DNA of 54,395 nt from a virus. Every line of letters starts with the position of its first letter. Position 1 is the first letter of the stretch. The stretch covers positions 1 to 54,395 of IMG/VR virus record IMGVR_UViG_3300042922_001429; one strand, 5' to 3'. The position numbers were made by a program, and so were the translations under genes. Below are positions 45,738-53,243 of the stretch, piece by piece. Below the pieces are notes generated by a model, which was not told the origin of the DNA, did not search any database, and saw only the letters and a program-made list of their open reading frames with translations.

Positions 45738-48470
45738 ATGAACAATATAACTCTATACAGAAACAGCTCACCTCTTTTCAATTTAGTTGAAAGAGGGAAG
45801 CGTTCTGTTGAATCGGCAGCAATTAGCAGAGCAATGCTTTCAGATGATACGCTAACTATCCGAATGACATCAAGTTCTGTTTTGGATATTAAAATCAATG
45901 ACTACTTTGTTTTGTTCGGTTCAATTTACCGATTGAATGCTTTACCGAACGTTAACAAAATTAGTGATACAGAATATGAATATGATATTGTAGCTGAGGG
46001 ATTAATGTATGATATGAAGCGTTGTAAATACTTCAACGCTGACGGAACTGGTCAAAAATTCAATTTAGAATTTCCATTAATCGGAACTATTGAAACATTT
46101 TTGATTTGCCTTAAAAACAATATGCAGAGGCTTTCTTTAGATTGGGAAATTGGGAAGTTTACGAATTCAGAAACGAAAACAATTACTTTCGGTGATGATT
46201 CTTGTCTTTCTGCTTTACAGAAAATTTGTGATGAATTTAAAACAGATTTCTGGATTAAGATTGAAAACGATAAAATCGTAATCCACACCGGAGACTTTGG
46301 GCGAAAACTACCTATTAAATTTGAGTACGGAAAAGGGAAAGGATTGTATTCTTTGAACCGTTCAAACGTTGATGATAATGATATTATCAATAGGCTTTAC
46401 GTTTTGGGAGGTACCGAAAACATTCCCAATGGTTACAGAAATTTTTCAACAAACTTATTGCTTCCGGATTCAGATTTCATTGAAGATCAAAACCTCATCG
46501 CAGGATTCGGATTAAAAGAAGGATCAATTACTTTCGATGATATCTACCCAAAAAGAACGGGAAAAATTACCGCTTTAGGAGATACAAAATTCAAGTTTGT
46601 TGATTCTGGGATGGATTTCGATTTGAATGCAAAAGAATCGGATGGAGTAACAACTAAATATCTGATTGCAGGAACATCGGCGAAAGTCAGCATGAAAACA
46701 GGACCACTTGCAGGTTATGAATTTGAAATCAAAAAAGGTGGTTATAATCATTCAACTAAAACTTTTGAAATTATACCATTCACAAATGATTCCGGGCAAA
46801 AGTTCCCTGATGTAGATTCTGAAGCTTTTCAATTTGCTTTAGGTGACGAATATGTGATTTTAGATATCGTCATGCCTCAGACTTATATTGATAATGCTGA
46901 AAACGAATTATTGGTAAAAGGATTAGAGCAATTTGAACTTCATAAAAACGCAAAGGTTTCTTATGATCTGGAAGTAGATCCGACTTACATGGAAAAAATA
47001 GGAATCGGAAACTTTGATATCGGTGATTATGTGACAGTAGTAGATCAGCCTTTAGGCATTAATAAAATGCTTAGAATAAATTCTACAAACGTGACTTTTA
47101 TTGAAAATGGAATTTATAATCCTTACAAATATAAAGTTGTAATTGCAGATTCCTACGAGATCAATTACGCTTCACAAGTGATTTTGGATATCAAAACAAT
47201 TAAGAATGTTCTTTCTATTACCAACCTTGGAAATATCAACTATTCAAAATTAGGATTAAAAACCACACAGGAACTTCAGAACCTAACATTTGATACTGAT
47301 AATTATTTCTGGCCAGAGAATATAAAACCCGAATCAATCGAAACAAATATGCTTTCCGTTGGTGCGAAATCTCAGCAGGTAAGCTGCTCGGTAGTTTTTG
47401 AATTGATGGTTGACGGAAATAAAAACAAAGTCAAAGCAAATGCAGGGGTGATCTATTCGCAGACCTTCGATAAGACTTGGAATATCGCAGAAAACACCGT
47501 AGTTCTTACTGATGATGAATTTAGATATGTTTATGCTGTTTGTGATAAGTCCGGAACAGATGCAGTTATTGAATTTACTCAGGAAAAAATCAAGTTTGAT
47601 GATAATGTAAATGATTTCTATTTCTTACTTGGAATACTTCATACGGTAGTTGATGATGTTCGTGTGCTTTCAATTACAATCGGAACTACTACTATAAATG
47701 GGGGGCTTATCCGAACAGGTACCATTTCTTCTTTAGATCTGCAAACTTATTTCAATCTCGATACTGGCGAAATCAAAGGGAAAATTAAATTTTTAAACGG
47801 TTCAGACGGGTTTACATCGATTGATGGTGGATTGCTTATGTCAGAAGTTATTGAAGTGGGTGATGATGGAAACGTGAATGCTTTTGTTTCCGGAAAAACG
47901 GACGTAGGTGATACAACTGGAACGAGTGTAAGATTTGGAGCCGGCGCAGATTATGACGGCAGAAATACAGCTCCTTTCAGGGTTCAAAATAATGGTAAAA
48001 TGATTGCTGAAAATGCCGACATTCAAGGAACCGTTAATGCTGAATCTGGTTATATAGGAGGTGTTAATGGATGGAAGATAACCTCTACAATGCTCACGAG
48101 TACAACAGGAAAATTATTGTTTGGGGATTTTGACAGTTCAGGAAACTTTTTGTCTGGCGTGGCTATTTCTGCGGATAACTACCCTGGAAATCCAAGCTTT
48201 AGAAACCGATTTAAACTCTCTAGTAACATAGTTGGAGGTGGAACCAATAATTATACAGCTGATATTTCTGCAACGGGATCAGGAAATAATAATACCGCAT
48301 TGAGACTTTCAGCTTCTGGTGGTATTGGAAATACAGCTCTTGAAATAATAGAAGGTGGAATTTTGATCGGATCTCAAAGTGGTAAAAGCGTTTTAATTCA
48401 ATATAAAGATACATTTGGCAATGACAAGGCTCTATCTTTTGAAAAAGGGATTCTAGTGGCACATAGTTAA
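45738..48470 (+). CDS. tail hub / minor structural protein
   Basis: A 910-residue tail protein. The N-terminal half (LTIRMTSSSVLDIKINDYFV; SALQKICDEFKTDFWIKIEN; KGKGLYSLNRSNVDDNDIIN; RLYVLGGTENIPNGYRNFST) is typical of gp27-like hub proteins of siphophage baseplates. The middle holds fibronectin-like strands and the C-terminal 200 residues have Gly/Asn-rich collagen-less fibre repeats (YIGGVNGWKITSTMLTSTTG) seen in tail tip proteins. It resumes the tail operon after the antisense acyltransferase. Confidence 0.8.
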   Translation: MNNITLYRNSSPLFNLVERGKRSVESAAISRAMLSDDTLTIRMTSSSVLDIKINDYFVLFGSIYRLNALPNVNKISDTEYEYDIVAEGLMYDMKRCKYFNADGTGQKFNLEFPLIGTIETFLICLKNNMQRLSLDWEIGKFTNSETKTITFGDDSCLSALQKICDEFKTDFWIKIENDKIVIHTGDFGRKLPIKFEYGKGKGLYSLNRSNVDDNDIINRLYVLGGTENIPNGYRNFSTNLLLPDSDFIEDQNLIAGFGLKEGSITFDDIYPKRTGKITALGDTKFKFVDSGMDFDLNAKESDGVTTKYLIAGTSAKVSMKTGPLAGYEFEIKKGGYNHSTKTFEIIPFTNDSGQKFPDVDSEAFQFALGDEYVILDIVMPQTYIDNAENELLVKGLEQFELHKNAKVSYDLEVDPTYMEKIGIGNFDIGDYVTVVDQPLGINKMLRINSTNVTFIENGIYNPYKYKVVIADSYEINYASQVILDIKTIKNVLSITNLGNINYSKLGLKTTQELQNLTFDTDNYFWPENIKPESIETNMLSVGAKSQQVSCSVVFELMVDGNKNKVKANAGVIYSQTFDKTWNIAENTVVLTDDEFRYVYAVCDKSGTDAVIEFTQEKIKFDDNVNDFYFLLGILHTVVDDVRVLSITIGTTTINGGLIRTGTISSLDLQTYFNLDTGEIKGKIKFLNGSDGFTSIDGGLLMSEVIEVGDDGNVNAFVSGKTDVGDTTGTSVRFGAGADYDGRNTAPFRVQNNGKMIAENADIQGTVNAESGYIGGVNGWKITSTMLTSTTGKLLFGDFDSSGNFLSGVAISADNYPGNPSFRNRFKLSSNIVGGGTNNYTADISATGSGNNNTALRLSASGGIGNTALEIIEGGILIGSQSGKSVLIQYKDTFGNDKALSFEKGILVAHS

Positions 48471-48480
48471 TATATTTACA

Positions 48481-49035
48481 ATGAAAACAATTATAAGCAT
48501 TCTCAGATTCGTTCTGAAAAACCTCAACACTATTCATAGTGGAATTGGTGTTGATAAAATATTCGCAACCGTAAAGATAGCTGCTATTCCTGCAATTTTT
48601 GTAACAGTATTTGAAGGATTATCAGAATGGTACATCGTAAATCAGTGGTTTATGATCTTTGTTTTTTACGCCATTGCGATAGATCATATTTTAGGAAGCG
48701 TTGTCCATGCTTTTATAAAGAAAGATTTTACTTTTAAAAAAAATGCAAGTGGTTTTGTTATGAAAATAGGACTTTGCATTGCTGGATATTCTTTATTTAT
48801 AATGATTCATGAGATTTTTAAAGGAATTCCGTTTATAGCCGATTATTTTAAAATACTTATTCAGTTTATAGTTTTTATATGGCCGGCAGGATCCGCAATG
48901 GGTAATATGAGTATTCTTACCGGAGGGAAATTTCCACCAATTGGATGGATGAGAAAGCTGGAAAAGTTCCAGGAGAATTTAGATTTAGATAATTTTAAAA
49001 CAACGAAAGATGAAGATAGCACTGATAATACTTAG
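48481..49035 (+). CDS. putative holin
   Basis: A 184-residue protein with three to four membrane helices (about 30-47, 56-75, 98-116, 126-143) and a charged C-terminal tail (LDNFKTTKDEDSTDNT). The pattern FATVKIAAIPAIFVTVFEGL through GNMSILTGGKFPPIGWMRK resembles the large phage-holin family found in Bacteroidota and Firmicutes phages. It precedes the spanin-like and endolysin genes, overlapping the former by 26 bases, so it would time lysis by opening the inner membrane. Confidence 0.72.
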   Translation: MKTIISILRFVLKNLNTIHSGIGVDKIFATVKIAAIPAIFVTVFEGLSEWYIVNQWFMIFVFYAIAIDHILGSVVHAFIKKDFTFKKNASGFVMKIGLCIAGYSLFIMIHEIFKGIPFIADYFKILIQFIVFIWPAGSAMGNMSILTGGKFPPIGWMRKLEKFQENLDLDNFKTTKDEDSTDNT

Positions 49036-49582
49036 TTTATTCCTGATATCAGGATGTAAGTCAAAAAAGGTTTTAAAAACAAAATCATCAGAATCAGAAA
49101 TGGTTCAGGTAGTTTCTGAAAAAAAGGAAGAAAAGCAAATTGAGAAAGTTGAGCAAAAGCAGGAAACAAAAAAGATTGATCTGGTTGACCAGAAAAAAGA
49201 AAGCCAGACCGAAATTGAAATTAAAGGCAAAGCTGAAACTGATAAACCGATTGAACTCTTCAACATTGAGAACGGTGACACTCTGCAAAGTATTAAAATT
49301 ACCGGGAATGCAGAAGTATCAATCCGAACGAAAACCAATAATTCGGATCAAGTAAAGAAAGAAAATTCAATTTCAGAATCAAATAATAAACTGGAAGAAC
49401 TTGCAAAGAACATTGTCAATGAAAATAACTTGAAGAAAGCAGGAAAACAAATCAATAATTCAGCAAAAGAAGTTACAACCACAACTGGAACATTCTGGAG
49501 TTTTGGACTTATCGCAATATTCGGAGTTGTGGCATTAGTCATTATAGGATTAATAATTTACTTTAAAAAATTTCGAAAATGA
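49010..49582 (+). CDS. putative unimolecular spanin
   Basis: A 190-residue protein with both anchors of a u-spanin: an N-terminal lipoprotein signal (MKIALIILSLFLISGC, acylated Cys16) for the outer membrane and a C-terminal inner-membrane helix (about residues 163-185) ending in KKFRK. The periplasmic part between is long, charged and coiled-coil-like at first (residues 30-70), with a beta-like middle. Spanins fuse inner and outer membranes after the wall is cut. Lying between holin and endolysin genes supports this. It overlaps the endolysin start by 4 bases. Confidence 0.7.
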   Translation: MKIALIILSLFLISGCKSKKVLKTKSSESEMVQVVSEKKEEKQIEKVEQKQETKKIDLVDQKKESQTEIEIKGKAETDKPIELFNIENGDTLQSIKITGNAEVSIRTKTNNSDQVKKENSISESNNKLEELAKNIVNENNLKKAGKQINNSAKEVTTTTGTFWSFGLIAIFGVVALVIIGLIIYFKKFRK

Positions 49583-50016
49583 AAACATCACAAAAAGGAA
49601 TCAATTTAATTTTATCATTTGAAGGATTCAGTTCAAAACCCTATTTGGATTCTGCGGGAATTGCTACAATTGGTTACGGAAATACATATTATCCGGGAGG
49701 CAAAAAAGTAACAATGAAAGATGCTGCAATCAGTAAAGAAAAAGGAGCGGAATTATTTTCACTGATTCTTCCTAATTATGAAAAAATAATAAATGCTAAA
49801 ATCAAAATTAACATTACCCAAAATCAATTTGACGCTCTTGTATCGCATACTTATAACACCGGAGGGTCTGATACTTTATTTTCATTGATCAATAAAAAAG
49901 CAAATTCAGAAACCATTAAAGATTGGTTTACTTCAAGATATATTACTGCTGGCGGTAAAATTTTGAACGGCTTGATAAAGCGTAGAAAGGCAGAAGCCGA
50001 TTTATATTTTAGTTAA
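49579..50016 (+). CDS. endolysin, T4-type lysozyme (GH24)
   Basis: A 145-residue lysozyme. The catalytic triad spacing of T4 lysozyme is exact: E15 (LSFEGFSS), D24 (PYLDSAG) and T30 (IATIGYGNT). The C-terminal helical lobe (TQNQFDALVSHTYNTGGSDT) is normal. No signal peptide is present, so release needs the holin. It cleaves peptidoglycan beta-1,4 bonds. Last gene of the lysis block, followed by two terminators. Confidence 0.92.
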   Translation: MKTSQKGINLILSFEGFSSKPYLDSAGIATIGYGNTYYPGGKKVTMKDAAISKEKGAELFSLILPNYEKIINAKIKINITQNQFDALVSHTYNTGGSDTLFSLINKKANSETIKDWFTSRYITAGGKILNGLIKRRKAEADLYFS

Positions 50017-50019
50017 CGC

Positions 50020-50043
50020 AAAGGTGTCGAATCCGGCACCTTT
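50020..50043 (+). terminator. terminator after the lysis genes (first)
   Basis: AAAGGTG and CACCTTT around TCGAATCCGG, followed by an A run rather than T, so weaker in the rightward direction. Confidence 0.6.
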
Positions 50044-50072
50044 AAAAAAAATGAGATGTATTTTTATCTAGT

Positions 50073-50098
50073 GCCCCACGAGTTGGGGCTTTTTTATT
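50073..50098 (+). terminator. terminator after the lysis genes (second)
   Basis: GCCCCA and TGGGGC around CGAGT, followed by TTTTTT. It closes the late operon. Confidence 0.88.
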
Positions 50099-50149
50099 TT
50101 AATACGTCAAGTTTTGTCGCATTACCTGTTCATTTTTGCTGTGGATAAG

Positions 50150-50171
50150 TTTTAAATATCTATATTTAAAA
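50150..50171. promoter_or_regulatory. 22-bp palindromic operator of the damage-response cassette
   Basis: Two 10-base arms, TTTTAAATAT and ATATTTAAAA, are perfect inverted repeats around CT. The site sits just upstream of the -7 box at 50178-50185, where it would cover the spacer or the -33 region. It differs from the lysogeny operator at 2724. Probable repressor site for the umuD-like and umuC genes. Confidence 0.65.
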
Positions 50172-50177
50172 ACGACA

Positions 50178-50185
50178 TAACTTTG
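50178..50185 (+). promoter_or_regulatory. -7 element TAACTTTG of the umuD-like gene
   Basis: Matches TAnnTTTG. The ATG at 50190 follows only 4 bases after the box, so the expected start point is at or within the first codons. Either transcription starts inside the coding region and a later start is used, or the promoter starts very close to the ATG. No TTG at the -33 place. Confidence 0.5.
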
Positions 50186-50189
50186 CAGA

Positions 50190-50660
50190 ATGGAAGAGGG
50201 TAATTTAGAAATATTTAAGTTAGATAATGCTGAACCGTTGGTTTTGAAGCCTTTAAACGAAAGTTTGAAAGCTGGGGGATATGGTTCGTTTCCTAGTGCT
50301 GCATTAGATTTTCCAGATGATAGCATTGATTTTCTCAAGCTTTTGGTTAAAGATCCTATCACAACTTTTCCGGGGAGAATCTCCGGTGATTCGTTAAAGG
50401 ATATCGGCGTTCTTGATGGCGACTGGTGTCTTATTCAGAAAGGTATTGAAGCAAAACCAAATGATATTGTCGCTGCAATTATTGAAGATCAATTTTTCAT
50501 TAAAAGATTCAAACCCAAATATGAAGAGAATAACAGTTTCAAAGAATTAAAATTAGAATCCGCAAATCCCGATTTCTCAAGTTTCGACATAAATGATGAA
50601 ACTGAATTTTTTCTTTGGGGGGTAGTGACGTGGACTTTTAGAAACTGGCGAAAACTATGA
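50190..50660 (+). CDS. umuD: UmuD-like S24 peptidase
   Basis: A 156-residue UmuD-type protein without a DNA-binding domain. The Ser-Lys dyad is S68 (GRISGDSLKDIG) and K105 (FFIKRF), 37 residues apart exactly as S60 and K97 in UmuD. The expected cleavage site (Cys24-Gly25 in UmuD) aligns with Gly32-Ser33 in GGYGSFPSAALDF, so the scissile pair differs. UmuD, once self-cleaved, partners UmuC as polymerase V. The gene overlaps umuC by 4 bases and has its own operator. It could also act in prophage induction. Confidence 0.82.
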   Translation: MEEGNLEIFKLDNAEPLVLKPLNESLKAGGYGSFPSAALDFPDDSIDFLKLLVKDPITTFPGRISGDSLKDIGVLDGDWCLIQKGIEAKPNDIVAAIIEDQFFIKRFKPKYEENNSFKELKLESANPDFSSFDINDETEFFLWGVVTWTFRNWRKL

Positions 50661-51913
50661 TAGCTTTAATTGATGGAAATAACTTTTACGCATCGTGCGA
50701 ACGAATTTTCCGATATGATTGTCGGGAAAAACCTGTTGTTGTTCTGAGTAATAATGACGGATGTGCAATTGCCCGATCAAATGAAGCGAAAGCTTTGGGA
50801 ATTAAAATGGGTGAGCCATACTTTAAGGTTAAGCACTTTGAAAAATCAGACGGGCTTTTTGTTTTCTCTGCAAACTTTGTTCTTTACGGCGATATCAGCA
50901 ATCGTGTAGTTCAAATCGTAAAGCGTTACTGTAACGATATTGAAGTATATTCGATTGATGAAAGTTTCCTTTTTCTTGATGGATATTCAAATCCGTTACA
51001 GAAAATGAGACAGTTGAGAACAGATGTATTAAAAGGACTTGACTTGCCGACAAGTATTGGTATGGCAGAAACCAAAACCCTTGCAAAAGTAGCCAACAAA
51101 ATAGCAAAAAAATATCATGTGAAAACCGGTTCGGTCTACATGATTGACACTCCCGAAAAAATAGAAGCTGCATTGAAGTGGTTTCCTTTGGAAGATGTAT
51201 GGGGAATAGGTAGACAATATTTTGAACGCTTCAAAAAGTATGGAGCAAAAACAGCTTATGATTTCACACAATTTCCGGATGATTTTCTTCGTGATGAAAT
51301 GGGTGTTTTCGGAGTTCGTATGAAGAAAGAACTTCTTGGCGAACGCCAATATGAAATGACGATTTCAGAGCCTAAAAAAAATATTGCTACTACCAGAACA
51401 TTTGATAAAGGAAATGATAATTACGATTACGTTTCTGAGAGAGTCTCAACTTATGCGTCTGAATGTGCGAGAAAACTTCGTGAGCAGAAATCATGCTGCA
51501 AGCATGTAACGGTTTTTGTTACAACAGATCGCTTTAAGATGGACCAGGTGCAATATTCCAATTCTTTTACGATAACACTTCCAAATCCAAGTAATTCAGC
51601 AATTGAAATTTCAAAATATGCAAAAAAAGCTTTGGATAAAATATTTATTCTGGGATTTAAATACCGAAAAGTCGGAGTAATTACAGGAACCTTTGTTCCG
51701 GATTCCGAAAGAATGACGAGTATGTTTGATGAAGATCTGCATGATCGTCATGCTCCTTTGATGGAATCTATTGATTTTTTAAATAAAAAATTAGGCACAC
51801 AGAAAGTAAAATTGGCATCAATGGATGTTCAGAAAACATGGAAAATGGACCAGAAACATCTTTCTCCAAAATATACAACATCATTTGCCGAATCTATTGT
51901 TTTGAAAGCATAA
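50657..51913 (+). CDS. umuC: UmuC-type Y-family DNA polymerase
   Basis: A 418-residue translesion polymerase: N-terminal MIALIDGNNFYASCERIFRY with the catalytic D6, SNNDGCAIARSNEAKALGIK, then EVYSIDESFLFLDGYSNP (second carboxylate pair), LPTSIGMAETKTLAKVANKI, the helix-hairpin-helix region and the little-finger domain up to the DUF4113-like end (KLGTQKVKLASMDVQKTWKM). Full length and all motifs present. With the UmuD-like subunit it copies damaged DNA. Coupled to the preceding gene by a 4-base overlap. Confidence 0.93.
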   Translation: MIALIDGNNFYASCERIFRYDCREKPVVVLSNNDGCAIARSNEAKALGIKMGEPYFKVKHFEKSDGLFVFSANFVLYGDISNRVVQIVKRYCNDIEVYSIDESFLFLDGYSNPLQKMRQLRTDVLKGLDLPTSIGMAETKTLAKVANKIAKKYHVKTGSVYMIDTPEKIEAALKWFPLEDVWGIGRQYFERFKKYGAKTAYDFTQFPDDFLRDEMGVFGVRMKKELLGERQYEMTISEPKKNIATTRTFDKGNDNYDYVSERVSTYASECARKLREQKSCCKHVTVFVTTDRFKMDQVQYSNSFTITLPNPSNSAIEISKYAKKALDKIFILGFKYRKVGVITGTFVPDSERMTSMFDEDLHDRHAPLMESIDFLNKKLGTQKVKLASMDVQKTWKMDQKHLSPKYTTSFAESIVLKA

Positions 51914-51957
51914 AATAATATAGCACAAATTTTGTAGATTAGTTTTAAACTATAAGT

Positions 51958-52584
51958 ATGTGTTACAACTATAATTCAAAGGGTGTTAATCTCAAAAAGG
52001 CATTACAGGAATTAAATGCGGAAGATTCAGGACAGGAATATATTCTTCGAGATAACGTGAACGCATTTGTAAAACAGGCAGCACCAACAATTCCGGCAAT
52101 AGTAAATCACAACGGAATTATTTTGATCAATACTTATTGGGGAACTCAAGAAAATCCAGATCAGGCAACTAAAGGAAAAAATCTAAAATCAGAAAACACA
52201 CATACATTCTATCGAAATATTGAGCAAAACAGATGCTTAATTCCTGCAAGTTCTTACTACGAACATAAAACAGTTGCCATCAATGGAAAAAAAACACCAT
52301 TAAAAGTAAAGCACGAAATGTTCTGGAAGGATAAAGCACAATTTTATATTGCGGGTTTTTATAATATCTGGTCTGATGGAAATTTGGGCTTCGGTTTGGT
52401 TACAACTTTGCCGAATCCTACTCAGGCAGAAATCCACAATAGAATGATCATAACGATGGATCATGAAATGGGAAGAGAATTCCTTGACAACGCACCAATC
52501 GAAGAGTTTCAGTTTCCGAACTATTCTCCTAATTTGGATTTCAAAAACTTAGAACCGGAGAAAACTCCAATAACACTATTTTAA
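51958..52584 (+). CDS. SRAP / YedK-HMCES family protein
   Basis: A 208-residue protein of the SOS response-associated peptidase family. The N-terminal MCYNYN exposes the catalytic Cys2 after Met removal; IPASSYYEHK carries the conserved Glu, and RMIITMDHEM the conserved His. These proteins crosslink to abasic sites in single-stranded DNA and protect them. Placed 44 bases after umuC, it completes a DNA-damage tolerance cassette. May share its operon or use an unrecognised promoter. Confidence 0.9.
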   Translation: MCYNYNSKGVNLKKALQELNAEDSGQEYILRDNVNAFVKQAAPTIPAIVNHNGIILINTYWGTQENPDQATKGKNLKSENTHTFYRNIEQNRCLIPASSYYEHKTVAINGKKTPLKVKHEMFWKDKAQFYIAGFYNIWSDGNLGFGLVTTLPNPTQAEIHNRMIITMDHEMGREFLDNAPIEEFQFPNYSPNLDFKNLEPEKTPITLF

Positions 52585-52585
52585 T

Positions 52586-52951
52586 ATGACAAAAGAAGAT
52601 ACTTTAACCCTGCTGTATGAAACTGCCGAAGAATTTGCAGGTGAGCCTACATTGTTATTTGAAAATGCCATAGGTTTACTCCAGTATGCTGCAGTTCAAA
52701 AAAATATTGAATTCGACGGATATTTCCGCACAAAATGGGAAATAGAAGCCGATCACCCAATGACATTTGATGACGAATATTTCGAGAATGAAAACCGTAG
52801 TGAGTTGTATGTATATTTAGCAGCCGAAGCAGATCCAGAAATATACGAGTGCTTAGAATATGCATACAATCTAACCCACGATGAAGATTTAAATGAAAAT
52901 ATATTACATCGAGAAATATATACATTACAAGAAAAAGGAGTTAAATTTTAA
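52586..52951 (+). CDS. acidic hypothetical protein
   Basis: A 121-residue acidic helical protein (TLTLLYETAEEFAGEPTLLF; SELYVYLAAEADPEIYECLE). It begins one base after the SRAP stop, so it is co-transcribed. The charge suggests a protein or DNA-mimic partner, but I recognise no family. Confidence 0.55.
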   Translation: MTKEDTLTLLYETAEEFAGEPTLLFENAIGLLQYAAVQKNIEFDGYFRTKWEIEADHPMTFDDEYFENENRSELYVYLAAEADPEIYECLEYAYNLTHDEDLNENILHREIYTLQEKGVKF

Positions 52952-53005
52952 CTGTTTTACGGTTAACCATTTTTTAGAAAATAAAATCATCAATAACTTC
53001 ACACT

Positions 53006-53203
53006 ATGAAAAATATTGATGATAAAATTATACAATTTTTAAAAGATGGACTTACTCAACTTGAAATTTCCATAAAATTACAGGAAGAAAATATTAGACC
53101 AAACAGTTTGAGTTCGGTAGAGAAAAAAATCAAAAACATTAGAGAGTCATACGGAGCTAAAACACTTTTTCATTTAGGGTATATTTTATCTAAAAAGCCC
53201 TGA
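53006..53203 (+). CDS. small LuxR-type HTH protein
   Basis: A 65-residue protein resembling the four-helix DNA-binding domain of LuxR/NarL regulators: DDKIIQFLKDGLTQLEISIK corresponds to the first helices, SVEKKIKNIRESYGAKTLFH to recognition and final helices. No receiver domain. It lies next to the integrase and could control excision or the damage cassette. Its stop codon is inside the following terminator stem. Confidence 0.6.
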   Translation: MKNIDDKIIQFLKDGLTQLEISIKLQEENIRPNSLSSVEKKIKNIRESYGAKTLFHLGYILSKKP

Positions 53204-53225
53204 TTATTCAGGGCTTTGTTTTATT
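53194..53225. terminator. terminator between small HTH gene and integrase
   Basis: AAAGCCCTG and CAGGGCTTT form a perfect 9-bp stem with A run before and T-rich run after, able to work in both directions between convergent genes. Confidence 0.85.
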
Positions 53226-53243
53226 GAATAGTGGCTATCTTGT

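Noticed and set aside
44600-45898. Long form of the acyltransferase starting at 45898
   Set aside because: The added 65 residues overlap the tail hub gene antisense and have no membrane-protein character; the ATG at 45703 gives the normal family start.
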